From assembly GCA_039822005.1 (NCBI GenBank), contig JBCBMZ010000001.1, positions 558,001 through 622,000 on the forward strand: a stretch of DNA of 64,000 nt, written 5' to 3'. Position numbers and translations under genes: made by a program. The DNA comes from JBCBDX01 sp039822005 (GTDB taxonomy: Bacteria > Pseudomonadota > Alphaproteobacteria > Rhizobiales > Rhizobiaceae). Under the pieces are notes generated by a model. That model made no database searches, was not told the DNA's origin, and saw only the letters and a program-made list of their open reading frames with translations. Positions 14,350 through 23,540 of the stretch are shown here, piece after piece (position 1 is the stretch's first letter; each line of letters starts with the position of its first letter).

Positions 14350-14394
14350 TTGAAAATCCGCGTGTCGGTGGTTCAAATCCGCCCCCGGGCACCA
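14350..14394 (+). other. attR: 3' fragment of tRNA-Phe
   Basis: The sequence TTGAAAATCCGCGTGTCGGT and its continuation to GGGCACCA at 14394 match the tRNA-Phe(GAA) 3' part: anticodon loop with GAA, 3' strand of the anticodon stem, variable loop, T arm with GGTTCAAATCC, and acceptor strand plus encoded CCA. No D arm or 5' acceptor strand precedes it, so it is not a functional gene. It is the target duplication made by the integrase next door; the intact gene should lie at the off-window left end on the same strand. Confidence 0.88.
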
Positions 14395-14676
14395 TATTTT
14401 GCGTCGAGCAACTAATATAACCAAGACAGAAATTGGGCAGCAAACATCGAGATCGGGCCGCTGCAGCGATCAAAATTTGCACTTTTGTTTTGTGCGTTCA
14501 ACGTGCAGTTCAACTATCGTCTGTTGGGAAATTAATATTTGCCAAACCGCAGATGCTACCGGGTGCAAATTTCACAAATTCGAAAATACAAACTCATTCA
14601 AATTTGACCGCTAACCACCCAGCCAGCCCCCGCAGTCACAGGAGCTGGAGGAATTTCATTCAAATATAAGCGAGTT

Positions 14677-14934
14677 TTAACCAGTGTTATACCAAGGGCA
14701 CCCCAAAAATTCGCATAGGGCTTTTCCCCATCTGCCTTGGATACACTCAGTGCACGTGTCACCAAGTTGAGCTGAATCCACCGGCGTACTCATTTTAAGT
14801 TGTGGAGCAATTACTGGCACGGGCATCAGTGTGACATTGGGTGTATTGTTGATAGGGTTAGCTATCGCCGATGTCGAAATAACTGACAATGCAAAAATAG
14901 ATGTCACTAACAATTTTCCAAGTTGGTTTCTCAA
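14677..14934 (-). CDS. Small secreted Cys-rich protein
   Basis: An 85-residue protein with a Sec signal peptide (MRNQLGKLLVTSIFALSVIS, cleavage near SAIA-NP). The mature part of about 60 residues has a Pro/Val-rich stretch and then four cysteines in the last 30 residues (DTCTECIQG, ALCEFLGCPWYNTG). The TTG start at 14934 has a perfect AAGGAG seven bases upstream, which supports real translation. It lies just outside the element boundary in AT-rich DNA. Not recognised as a family; the paired Cys-x2-Cys and Cys-x4-Cys could form disulfides or bind metal. Confidence 0.55.
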   Translation of the reverse strand: MRNQLGKLLVTSIFALSVISTSAIANPINNTPNVTLMPVPVIAPQLKMSTPVDSAQLGDTCTECIQGRWGKALCEFLGCPWYNTG

Positions 14935-15299
14935 ATCTAGTCTCCTTTTTTCTAATTAAGAGCGCAGATTATAAAAAAATTGGCCCACCAAATAGATGGA
15001 AGGTATTATGGTAGAGATATTATTTAACCCACGCTCAAAATAAAAGGCTAGCGCCGTGATTCGGGATGTCAATAAAAGTTATATTTTATTTAAATTTAAT
15101 AGAAATACAACTAATAATAGTAAAATAATTAAGTACAACTAAATTGCATCATTACTATAGGGGCCTGATCCCGCTGCAAGGTGCGCCATGTGCATTTGGT
15201 AAAAAGCTGATCCATCGACGGCATGGGCTTTCTTTGTGGCTCACAACGAAGTTTTTACCGCTCCACGTCATGCTAAATTTTCGCAGGGTATGGAGTAGC
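14935..15299. other. AT-rich intergenic stretch
   Basis: No gene is supported. Bases 15060-15145 are strongly AT-rich (runs of A/T with TTATATTTTATTTAAATTTA-like content) unlike the neighbouring genes, as in an upstream activating or xenogeneic silencer region ahead of the glycan operon. An in-frame extension of the aminotransferase reaches back to 15144, but those residues show no family pattern. Confidence 0.4.
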
Positions 15300-16508
15300 G
15301 TGACATTGGCTGATTTTGCCAACCAAAAGCAGGGTGCAACCGATTGGGTTCCCAAGGCGCTTGAAGAGCCGATTTTCGTGACGCGCCCGCGCATGCCGCA
15401 AAAGCAGGCTTTTATCGAGGCCGTCGACATTTTGTGGAAGAGCAAATGGCTCACCAACAATGGCGCTTTTCACCGCGAGTTGGAGGCGCGCCTTCAGCTA
15501 TTGGTGGGTGAGGGCGAGGTCGCGCTAACCGCAAACGGCACGCTGGCATTGCTGCTCGCGCTCAAAGTCGCAGGTGTCGAGACCGGCAAAAAAGTCATAA
15601 CCACGCCCTTTACGTTTGCCGCGACGACCCATGCGGTGGACTGGGTGGGTTGCGAGCCTGTTTTTGCCGATATCGACCCCGTGACCGGCAATATTGACCC
15701 GGTAAGCGTCGCCAATTTGATGGATGATGACGTTGCGGCGGTCTTGGCAGTTCATGTTTTCGGCACCCCTTGCGATGACGAGGCCCTGCAGACGATTTGT
15801 AAAGAAGCCGACATTCCGCTTGTTTATGATGCGGCCCATTCCTTCGGAACCAGCGTGGGGGGGCGTTCGGTTTTTGCGATGGGCACCGCTTCGGCAACCA
15901 GCTTTCATGCCACCAAGCTTTTTTCTACCGCTGAAGGCGGCGCGGTGTTTGTGCGCGATGCCGATGACAAACTGAGGTGCGACCGTTTCAAGAATTTTGG
16001 GATCGCCAATCAGGATACCATTGAGCGCTCTGGCTTGAACATGAAGATGAGCGAGTTTCATGCGGCCTTTGGCCTTCTGGGCCTCGACGGTGTTAACCGG
16101 GAGATCGCACTGCGGCAGGCGATTGCCACAACCTACATGGCGCGCCTGGCGGGCGTGGATGGTATTCGCGCCGTGACAACGGGCATCGGGTTTGAGCCAA
16201 ACTGGTCCTATTTTGCAATCTGCGTGGATGAGGCGCGCGTCGGCATTTCCCGCGATGCGCTATTTGGCGCGCTGGCCGCGCTCAACATTCATTGCCGCAA
16301 ATACTTTCACCCGTTGACGTCGCGAACGCCGACCTATGCGCACCTGCCGACCGCTTCGGCGGAGCATTTGCCGGTTGCGCACCGGTTCGAGCGCGAGGTT
16401 CTGTGCCTGCCGGTCTATGGCGACTTGTCGGTCAAAACAGCCGCATACATTGGCGATGTGATCCGGCACCTGGCGGGATATGCCCCTATCTCAAAACAAA
16501 TGGCATGA
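15300..16508 (+). CDS. DegT/DnrJ/EryC1-type aminotransferase
   Basis: A PLP-dependent sugar aminotransferase of the DegT/StrS family, 402 residues from GTG 15300. Typical motifs: KSKWLTNNGAFHRELEARL, ALTANGTLALLLALKV, TTPFTFAATTHAV, DAAHSFGTSV with the Asp binding the pyridine nitrogen, and SFHATKLFSTAEGGAVF with the Schiff-base Lys. These enzymes make amino sugars on nucleotide carriers. The start is uncertain: GTG 15300 has GGAG four bases upstream, ATG 15270 is an alternative, and the frame stays open back to 15144. First gene of the overlapping glycan operon to 19529. Confidence 0.88.
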   Translation: MTLADFANQKQGATDWVPKALEEPIFVTRPRMPQKQAFIEAVDILWKSKWLTNNGAFHRELEARLQLLVGEGEVALTANGTLALLLALKVAGVETGKKVITTPFTFAATTHAVDWVGCEPVFADIDPVTGNIDPVSVANLMDDDVAAVLAVHVFGTPCDDEALQTICKEADIPLVYDAAHSFGTSVGGRSVFAMGTASATSFHATKLFSTAEGGAVFVRDADDKLRCDRFKNFGIANQDTIERSGLNMKMSEFHAAFGLLGLDGVNREIALRQAIATTYMARLAGVDGIRAVTTGIGFEPNWSYFAICVDEARVGISRDALFGALAALNIHCRKYFHPLTSRTPTYAHLPTASAEHLPVAHRFEREVLCLPVYGDLSVKTAAYIGDVIRHLAGYAPISKQMA

Positions 16509-17413
16509 TCGGCCAAAGACCGATGCCAAGCAAAAGGAACATTCCAAAAATGTTCTTCATCATTGGAAACCCGCGTAGCGGCACATCGTTGCTCAGACTG
16601 CTCCTGACGTCTCACCCGCACATTCACGTGCCGCCGGAGTGCGGCTTCATGGTATGGTGGGCATCGAAATATCGAGATGTTACGCTGGGTGACCAACCGG
16701 CTTTGCGTGATGAACTGACCGCGGATATTGGCACATCCAAAAAAATTGAATTTTGGGATTTGAAAGGTGATGAGATCTGTGAGGTCGCCCATCGTCCCGA
16801 CATTGTTGACTACGCCACATTTTGCCGCGCGCTTTATGCAAGGCACGCGCAAAAAGCTAGCAAACCGCAGGCAATCCTGGGTGACAAGAATAATTTCCAT
16901 ATCAACAACGTGCCGTTGATCGATGCATTGCAGCCCGGCAGCAAATTCATCCATATTGTGCGTGATGGGCGTGATGTTGCCGCTTCCTACCTGGCTCTGA
17001 ACCAAGCATCGCAAACTACTTCATCTCCATATTATCCAAAGTTGGCCGGCACGGTGGGGCAGGCAGCCGATGAATGGGCAAACAATGTGATGCAGGCGCG
17101 CCAGTCGCTGGCGTTGTTGCCGCATGCGCGTTGGATCGAAGTGCGATATGAAGACATTGTACGCTCGACAGTTTCGACAATGGAGCGGGTATGCGCGTTT
17201 CTTGGCGTCGCCTTCGATCCACAAATGTTGAACTATCACGAGCAAAACCGTCGGCACAATCTTGAGCCCAAAGAGTTCGGAGCCTGGAAGCAGCGCACGT
17301 TCCAAGCCATTGATGATAGCGCCATTGGGCGCCACCGCGAATTGGGCGCGGCGGCAATCTCCAAATTCAACGACATCGCCAACGAACCGCTGTCTATCTA
17401 CGGCTATATTTAA
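16505..17413 (+). CDS. Sulfotransferase family protein
   Basis: A 302-residue PAPS-dependent sulfotransferase. The 5'-phosphosulfate loop is IIGNPRSGTSLLRLLLTSHP, and the 3'-phosphate motif is FIHIVRDGRDVAASYLAL; WIEVRYEDIV is the usual later strand. The ATG at 16505 overlaps the aminotransferase stop (ATGA), which fixes the start. It most likely sulfates a sugar of the surface glycan built by its operon partners. Nod-factor-type sulfation is an alternative, but no nod genes are present. Confidence 0.88.
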   Translation: MIGQRPMPSKRNIPKMFFIIGNPRSGTSLLRLLLTSHPHIHVPPECGFMVWWASKYRDVTLGDQPALRDELTADIGTSKKIEFWDLKGDEICEVAHRPDIVDYATFCRALYARHAQKASKPQAILGDKNNFHINNVPLIDALQPGSKFIHIVRDGRDVAASYLALNQASQTTSSPYYPKLAGTVGQAADEWANNVMQARQSLALLPHARWIEVRYEDIVRSTVSTMERVCAFLGVAFDPQMLNYHEQNRRHNLEPKEFGAWKQRTFQAIDDSAIGRHRELGAAAISKFNDIANEPLSIYGYI

Positions 17414-17424
17414 AGGACGTCGAT

Positions 17425-18375
17425 TTGCTCGTTTCTGTTGTTATTCCCGTCTTTCGCAATGCGCAGTCCCTTGAAGAACTGCATCAACGTATTGTGGATG
17501 CTATCGGCAAGGTTCCCGGTGCTGCCTATGAGGTGATATATTGTGATGACGGGTCCGACGATCATTCTCACAGTGTCCTGAAAAGCATTCATGACAAGGA
17601 TCCCAACACGGTTGTCGTCAAGCTTTCCAAAAATTTCGGCCAGCACTCCGCCAATGCGGCAGCTTTTGAGCATGTGCGCGGTGACATCGTCGTCAACATG
17701 TCCGCCGATTTGCAGGACCCGCCCGAAGTCATTTCCGAGTTGATCGCCAGGATTGTCGAAGGCAATGACATTGTTCTGGCAACCCGCCAAAAAACCGATG
17801 AAACCGCGCTCCGTAGCTTGACCTCTTGGCTACATTACCGACTGGTACGAATTTCCTTGCCGACTTATCCGACGGGCGGCTTCGACTTTTGGGCGGTCAA
17901 TCAACGCGCCTTCAAGGCGTTCAGGTCGTTCACCGACATCAATCGGCGCAACCAAATTGATCTTTTGTCCATTGGCTTCAAAGTTGCTGAAATCTCCTAT
18001 GAGAAACGCAAGCGCAAGCACGGCAAATCCCAGTACAACTTTCTCAAACGCCTTGATATCTCGTTCAGTCAGATATTTTCGACCGCGACCTGGCCTATGC
18101 GACTGGCGGCATTCTTTGGATTTCTGTTCACGATATCCGGTTTTTTGTACGCGCTGTTTTTGGTCGTAAGCTTTTTTTTCCGCGATACCGCCCAGCCTGG
18201 CTGGACTTCAGTGATTGTTATTATCCTGCTGGTAGGAGGCATCAACAGCCTGATGATCAGCCTTATGGGTGAGTATATCTGGCGCATATATTATGAGACG
18301 AAGCAGCGGCCCTTGTTCTTCGTCGATACAATTTTGGACAGACGTGCAGGAGTAGGTCATGACAGCGATACCTGA
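17425..18375 (+). CDS. Glycosyltransferase family 2 (GtrB/ArnC-like)
   Basis: A 316-residue polyprenyl-phosphate sugar transferase. GT-A core: SVVIPVFRNAQSLEELH, VIYCDDGSDDHSHS, KLSKNFGQHSANAAA, NMSADLQDPPE, then the C-terminal motif KRKHGKSQYNF and two TM helices at about 232-256 and 264-288. TTG 17425 with AAAGGA seven bases upstream is the start. GtrB proteins load a sugar onto undecaprenyl phosphate; the GtrA protein two genes downstream flips it. Together they decorate surface polysaccharide. Confidence 0.88.
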   Translation: MLVSVVIPVFRNAQSLEELHQRIVDAIGKVPGAAYEVIYCDDGSDDHSHSVLKSIHDKDPNTVVVKLSKNFGQHSANAAAFEHVRGDIVVNMSADLQDPPEVISELIARIVEGNDIVLATRQKTDETALRSLTSWLHYRLVRISLPTYPTGGFDFWAVNQRAFKAFRSFTDINRRNQIDLLSIGFKVAEISYEKRKRKHGKSQYNFLKRLDISFSQIFSTATWPMRLAAFFGFLFTISGFLYALFLVVSFFFRDTAQPGWTSVIVIILLVGGINSLMISLMGEYIWRIYYETKQRPLFFVDTILDRRAGVGHDSDT

Positions 18376-19141
18376 CAAAGCGGCATCCCAGGACAATTAC
18401 GCTTTTGGCATGGATTGGGGCGGCGATGAGGTCTCCATTGGCTCGCTGACCAACTACCGCAAGTACCAGTATAATTTGGTGGCAAAGCATATTGGCCGCA
18501 ATGTTCTGGAAGTCGGGAGCGGCGCCTCGCGTTCATTCACCCGGCTTGTGGTGGACAATATGCCCGAACTTGAGCGGATGTTGTCCATCGAGCCCTCACA
18601 AGTGCTCTGGGATCGCTACAGCAAATTGGGGAATCATGGGTTCCCCGACAATGTCACGTTCGATAGCAAAGACCTGTTTGATCTGGACGTGTCAGAGACA
18701 AAACCTTTTGACACGGTTCTGTTCATCCACGTTCTTGAACACATTGAAAAAGACCGAGACGCGATCAATCACACGCATACGCTGTTGGAAGATGGCGGCA
18801 GGGTGCTGATCGAAGTGCCCGCATTGCCATTTCTGTTTTCCGTCCATGACGAAATGCTCGGACACTATCGACGCTACAACAAGGCCATGTTGCGCAAGGC
18901 AATTGATCCAGATCTCTATGAGATCGAAGATATGTGGTACAATGATTTTGTCGGCGTTCTCGGCTCACTTTACTTCTTCAAATTCCGGAAGGTGAAACTG
19001 AAAAGCCAACAAGGTGTCGGTGCCATCCAGCGTGAAGGCAAGATATACGACCGCTACCTGATCCCGATCCAAGAGCGCATCGAAAAATTCGTTCGCCCGC
19101 CGATTGGCTTAAGCCTCAATGCGGTTCTCAGAAAGAAATAG
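18359..19141 (+). CDS. SAM-dependent methyltransferase
   Basis: A 260-residue class I methyltransferase. Motif I is NVLEVGSGASRSFTRL, then the acidic SIEPS end of beta2, LFIHVLEHIEKDRDAI as the post-II/III signature, and VLIEVPALPFLFSVHDE. It overlaps the GT2 gene by 17 bases, so translation is coupled. In this setting it probably methylates a sugar or the lipid-linked glycan. Substrate cannot be read from the sequence. Confidence 0.85.
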   Translation: MTAIPDKAASQDNYAFGMDWGGDEVSIGSLTNYRKYQYNLVAKHIGRNVLEVGSGASRSFTRLVVDNMPELERMLSIEPSQVLWDRYSKLGNHGFPDNVTFDSKDLFDLDVSETKPFDTVLFIHVLEHIEKDRDAINHTHTLLEDGGRVLIEVPALPFLFSVHDEMLGHYRRYNKAMLRKAIDPDLYEIEDMWYNDFVGVLGSLYFFKFRKVKLKSQQGVGAIQREGKIYDRYLIPIQERIEKFVRPPIGLSLNAVLRKK

Positions 19142-19529
19142 GTTGGGCACCCGCCTTCTCAAATTTGCGACCGTCGGGGGTCTAACCACGGTTTTTGGCG
19201 TGCTTTTGTACGCGCTGTTTCTGGCGGTGTTGGGGGTGAACCTCTTCGTCGCCTACATCATCGTGTTTTTCGCGTCGGTGACATTTTCTTATCTTCTCAA
19301 TACGCACTATAACTACAGAGCGCCTGTGTCCTGGTCGCTCTATCGGCGTTTTATTGGCAGCTATGCCATTGGTTTTGCTGTAGGTTTTTGCCTGATCGCC
19401 GGCTGCAAAATGTTGGCAGTTCCGCTGCCCGACTTCTGGATCGCGATGCTGACCATACCCGTGCGTTTCCTGGTGACTTTTTTGCTTGCTGATCGCGCCA
19501 TGGCGGTCATTGCCGATAGCCATCGCTGA
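19119..19529 (+). CDS. GtrA-family membrane protein
   Basis: A 136-residue protein with four TM helices (LLKFATVGGLTTVFGVLLYA; AYIIVFFASVTFSYLLN; FIGSYAIGFAVGFCLIAGC; FWIAMLTIPVRFLVTFLLAD). The N-terminal motif FATVGGLTT and internal LNTHYNYR are typical of GtrA, the flippase partner of GtrB. ATG 19119 overlaps the methyltransferase by 23 bases; TTG 19143 is an alternative. Last gene of the operon. Confidence 0.86.
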   Translation: MRFSERNRLGTRLLKFATVGGLTTVFGVLLYALFLAVLGVNLFVAYIIVFFASVTFSYLLNTHYNYRAPVSWSLYRRFIGSYAIGFAVGFCLIAGCKMLAVPLPDFWIAMLTIPVRFLVTFLLADRAMAVIADSHR

Positions 19530-19720
19530 CCCGTAGCGCTGCGGGAACTATAGTCTGGTGCGCCCGGTAGCCGCGATTTTTCACCTAAAAATACTTCACT
19601 GTTTCAGAAAAACGCCAAATGGTTTGCTGCGTTAAACTCTTGTCAACGCGCGCAAGGCACATTCGCGACATGGTTTACGGCTGGTGAATCCAGTCAAACA
19701 AATACTACGGATCACTAGCC

Positions 19721-22700
19721 ATGTTTTCTGAAAACAGTCATGACACCGCCACTCAAAACCTATTTGGCGAGGTAACCGAAAGGTTTGGTCGCGAAATGGC
19801 TCAAAGTCTGGGGTTCGCGGATACCGGTTGGGTCTGGGAGAGCGATGCCGATCACTGCATGACTTGGTTCTCAGAGAACTTTGAAACGGTCACCGGCTTT
19901 TCACGGTACGAACTTTTGGGAAAAAGCCGCATTGAGATTCTCAATGCCGCGCATCGCGATGACTTGCGTATCGTGTCGCATATCCATGATCTGAAAGCCC
20001 ATAAGCCCTTCAGGAACTTCCTCTATCATTTCAATGGCGAGCATGGTCACTCCCGCTGGCTGGTTGTCAGCGGCGATCCGCGTTTTGACAGCGCGAAAAA
20101 TTTTCTGGGCTATGTCGGTGTCGGCCGCGATGTCACTGACATGTTCGAGGTGCGCAAAAGCCTGGAAGCGATCCAAAGCGAACTGGAAGAGAAAAACGCA
20201 ATCATCCGCTCGATCTGCGAGCAGGTTGATACCGGTATCTTGGTGTTCGACAACAACGACAAGCTGGTTATCGCCAACTCAAGGCAATGCGAAATTTTTG
20301 GCATGACCGAAGACCAGGTGCCACCCGGTACTCCGCTTCGCACCTATTTGGAGCGTCTATATGATAGCGGTCACCGTGACGGCGACGATGAAGCCAACCG
20401 GTCCGCTCAAATTGACCAATGGCAAGAAAGCTTCTTGCATTCCAGCTTGAGCTTTGAAGCGCAGCTCAATGATGGTCGTGTGATCGAGATGCGTAACCAA
20501 CGCATGGACAACGGCTATTTCATCGGGATCCGCCGCGATGTCACCGAGATTAAACAAAGCCGCACTGAACTGGCTTGGTCCGAAACCGAAAACGCGTTGT
20601 TCCGCGAGATTTTGGACAATGTCGAAGTAGCGATTTACGCAAAAGACCCGGATCTGAAACTATCCTATGCCAACACGTCATGGGCGCGTTTATCCGGTGT
20701 TTCGCTTCATGATGCCCTTGGCAAAACCGATGTTGAAATATTCGGCCCTGAGGGCCAGTCGATGATGGAAGATGACCGGACGGTCCTGACGACGGGGCAC
20801 GCAGTTCACCGGGACGAGGCCATCACATCCAGCGACGGCAAAGTCCGCCACTGCTTTGCCCGAAAAAGCCTGCTCGAAGGTAAGGACGGGCGAAAACACC
20901 TCATCGGATCGACGACCGACGTTACAAGCATCCATGAGCTGCGCGCCGACATGGAAGCGATCATCTCGCACATGGAGATGGGTGTGGTTCTTGTCGATGA
21001 GAATTTACACTGTTTGGTGATCAACGACGCGTTTCACCGTTTGCATGAAACAAAGCCCGAGGACTTTGAGGAAAGCCCGCATTTTCGATCCGTCATTGAG
21101 TTCAACAAGAACCGCGGTTTCTACAACGTACCTGATGATAGTTGGGATACGTATGTTGATGAAAGACTGAGCGTTATCAAAGCGGGCACCGGCGCTCCGG
21201 TTGAACGCGAGACGAAGAACGGGAAGACCTTCATCTACGCGGTCGCCGCACTGAGCTCCGGCAAAAGACTGATAACCTATTTCGACATTACCAACCGCAA
21301 GGAACGCGAGAATGCGTTGGCGCAGGCGGTGGAAAAAACGCGTTTGGCCGAAGAGGTGCTCAATTCGCTCGACCAGGGCATCTTGGTGAAAGATGAGACG
21401 CTTGAAATTATCTTTGCCAACCGCAAATTCGCCGAGTTGCACAAAGCGGAAGTCAGCGATTTCGTCGGCAAGCGGGCAGCTGAGTTTTTCGGCCCCGATG
21501 CGGCTGGGTTCGAAGCATCCGAACGCGGTACGTTAAAGAGCGGCGACGTGATTGAAATCCAGGAAGACTATGAGGAGGACGGTGAGCAGCGCAGCCGCCT
21601 CGTTCACAAGTCCCGTGTCGAAACAGACAGCGGCAATCCCTATGTTGCGATCACGCTCACAGATGTCACTGAAATTCGCAATCGCGAGCGTGCCCTTGAA
21701 GTCGCCGAGCACAAGGCGCAGCTTTCGGACCGCGCAAAATCGGAGTTTTTGGCCAATATGAGCCATGAGATCCGCACGCCGATGAATGGTGTGCTGGGTA
21801 TGGCGGAGCTGCTGGCCAAGTCAGAACTTGATCAAAAGCAAAAGACGTTCACCGACATCATTGTAAAATCAGGCAATGCATTGTTGACGATCATCAATGA
21901 CATTCTCGACTTTTCCAAGATCGATGCCGGCCAGCTTGTGCTCGACCCCGCACCGTTTAACCTGCGCGAGTCGATCGAAGACGTGGCAACACTGGTCTCA
22001 GCCAAGGCCAAGGAAAAACAGCTCGAGATGATCGCGAGGGTGGCCCCGGACCTACCTGATCGTTTTGTTGGTGACGTGGGTCGCTTCCGCCAGATCATCA
22101 CCAACCTGATGGGTAACGCTGTAAAGTTCACCGAGGAAGGCTATGTTCTGGTCGATGTATCCGGGGAACTGACCGAAAACGGCTTCCTCTTAAAATGTAA
22201 GGTCACAGACACCGGAATTGGCATCCCGCAGGACAAGCTTGAGACCATTTTCGAAAAATTCTCACAGGTAGACACTTCGGCCAGCCGCCGCCATGAGGGC
22301 ACCGGGCTTGGCTTGGCGATCACCGCGAAACTCGTTGATATGATGGGCGGCAATGTTGGTGTGGAAAGCACGGTTGGCAAAGGTTCAACCTTCTGGTTTT
22401 CCATCGAACTGCCTGTCGAGGAGGGCGCATTCCGCAAGATCAAAACCGTGCCGGTGGATGTTTCAGGGGCACGCGTGTTGATAATCGATGACAATCCGGT
22501 CAACCGTGACATTTTGATGGAACAAATGACCGCATGGGCGTTTGACGCTTTTGCCGTGGAAAGTGGCCCCAAAGGCCTGGCCATGCTCAAGCAAGCCGCT
22601 CGGGCAGGGAACCGCGCGGATATTGTGATCGTTGACTATCAAATGCCTGACATGACCGGCGACGAGGTGATCCGGCAGATACGAACTCATGAAGACATTG

Positions 22701-23482
22701 GTGACATACCGGTCGTGCTGCTGACGTCGGTGGATCAGGCGCTTCAACCGGCGATGCTGCGCGAGCTGGAAGTTGACCATCACTTGCTCAAACCGGCCCG
22801 CTCTTCCCATCTGCTGGAGTGCATTGTTGGGGCGCTGCAGTCTCGGTTGGGCGGTGGTGATCTGGGCGATTCCGCGCTGGCATCCATCGAAGATGAGGCA
22901 GCGCTGAACTGGCTCTCCGGTGGAGCCACCAAAACAAAGTCAAGCCAGCCAGTCGAGGCTACAGGTGAACACTCCAACAAAAAATCGCCTCCCCTTTTCA
23001 GCGATGAAACTTCTTCGCCGGTTGTGCCTGCCAGCAAGGAAGTTGCGCAGCACCCAAACGCAGCGCCACCTTCGCCGGACAAAAGAGACGCCAAAGTCGA
23101 CTTGCTTGTTGCCGAAGACAATGAAGTGAACCAGCTTGTTTACGCCCAGATTTTCGCCCAACTTGATTATACGTATGAGATTGTCGACAATGGCAAGAAG
23201 GCTGTCGAAGCCGTGGAACGGCTCAATCCCAAGATCGTATTGATGGACGTTTCCATGCCGGTTATGAACGGGATTGAGGCAACGGAGACGATCCGAAACA
23301 ATGGTGAAATTGATTTACCGATCATCGGTATCACCGCCCATGCCTTGAAGGGTGACCGCGATAAGTGTTTGTCATCCGGGATGTCAGACTATCTACCCAA
23401 ACCGATTAGCCCCGACAGGCTCGCTGAAAAGCTCGCGCAATGGTGGCCCACGGCCGAAAAGCGTCTGGCTTCAGGCAACTGA
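19721..23482 (+). CDS. Multi-PAS hybrid histidine kinase with two receiver domains
   Basis: A 1253-residue soluble sensor kinase. Five PAS-like units are seen at about residues 30-145, 160-280, 290-405, 415-530 and 545-660. The HisKA box ANMSHEIRTPMNGVLGM holds H682, followed by a HATPase domain (NLMGNAVKFTEEG; DTGIGIPQ; GTGLGLAI). Two receivers follow: VIVDYQMPDMTG with D972 and IVLMDVSMPVMNG with D1176. No TM helix and no HPt domain are visible, so phosphotransfer must use a separate HPt. No response regulator lies next to it. The convergent neighbour is a c-di-GMP enzyme. Confidence 0.93.
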   Translation: MFSENSHDTATQNLFGEVTERFGREMAQSLGFADTGWVWESDADHCMTWFSENFETVTGFSRYELLGKSRIEILNAAHRDDLRIVSHIHDLKAHKPFRNFLYHFNGEHGHSRWLVVSGDPRFDSAKNFLGYVGVGRDVTDMFEVRKSLEAIQSELEEKNAIIRSICEQVDTGILVFDNNDKLVIANSRQCEIFGMTEDQVPPGTPLRTYLERLYDSGHRDGDDEANRSAQIDQWQESFLHSSLSFEAQLNDGRVIEMRNQRMDNGYFIGIRRDVTEIKQSRTELAWSETENALFREILDNVEVAIYAKDPDLKLSYANTSWARLSGVSLHDALGKTDVEIFGPEGQSMMEDDRTVLTTGHAVHRDEAITSSDGKVRHCFARKSLLEGKDGRKHLIGSTTDVTSIHELRADMEAIISHMEMGVVLVDENLHCLVINDAFHRLHETKPEDFEESPHFRSVIEFNKNRGFYNVPDDSWDTYVDERLSVIKAGTGAPVERETKNGKTFIYAVAALSSGKRLITYFDITNRKERENALAQAVEKTRLAEEVLNSLDQGILVKDETLEIIFANRKFAELHKAEVSDFVGKRAAEFFGPDAAGFEASERGTLKSGDVIEIQEDYEEDGEQRSRLVHKSRVETDSGNPYVAITLTDVTEIRNRERALEVAEHKAQLSDRAKSEFLANMSHEIRTPMNGVLGMAELLAKSELDQKQKTFTDIIVKSGNALLTIINDILDFSKIDAGQLVLDPAPFNLRESIEDVATLVSAKAKEKQLEMIARVAPDLPDRFVGDVGRFRQIITNLMGNAVKFTEEGYVLVDVSGELTENGFLLKCKVTDTGIGIPQDKLETIFEKFSQVDTSASRRHEGTGLGLAITAKLVDMMGGNVGVESTVGKGSTFWFSIELPVEEGAFRKIKTVPVDVSGARVLIIDDNPVNRDILMEQMTAWAFDAFAVESGPKGLAMLKQAARAGNRADIVIVDYQMPDMTGDEVIRQIRTHEDIGDIPVVLLTSVDQALQPAMLRELEVDHHLLKPARSSHLLECIVGALQSRLGGGDLGDSALASIEDEAALNWLSGGATKTKSSQPVEATGEHSNKKSPPLFSDETSSPVVPASKEVAQHPNAAPPSPDKRDAKVDLLVAEDNEVNQLVYAQIFAQLDYTYEIVDNGKKAVEAVERLNPKIVLMDVSMPVMNGIEATETIRNNGEIDLPIIGITAHALKGDRDKCLSSGMSDYLPKPISPDRLAEKLAQWWPTAEKRLASGN

Positions 23483-23540
23483 CCCATGCTCATTCAAGGC
23501 AATTCTCTTTGCGGGGAGGCGAGGGGCTTTTGTCTGCAAA

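Larger units (their letters stand above)
1..14394. mobile_element. Integrated mobile element (ICE/IME type), right-hand part
   Basis: The segment from the window start to 14394 has the gene content of an integrative element: a DUF4102-type tyrosine integrase (13184-14218) and an AlpA-like excisionase beside the right boundary, a serine recombinase, a plasmid-type primase, DUF736 genes, two VirD4/HerA-like ATPases and a Replic_Relax protein. The right end is a 45-base copy of the 3' part of a tRNA-Phe gene with no 5' half in front of it, as left when an element integrates into a tRNA 3' end. The intact tRNA-Phe and the left end must lie off the window. Whether it transfers itself cannot be judged because the left part is missing. 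Confidence 0.85.

Noticed and set aside
1..14394. A prophage
   Set aside because: No capsid, portal, terminase or tail gene is seen; gene content is of the conjugative/mobilisable kind.
14341..14398. A functional tRNA-Phe gene
   Set aside because: Only the 3' half is present; upstream bases cannot form the D arm or acceptor stem.
16505..17413. Nodulation-factor sulfotransferase (NodH)
   Set aside because: No nod genes nearby and operon partners point to surface glycan modification.
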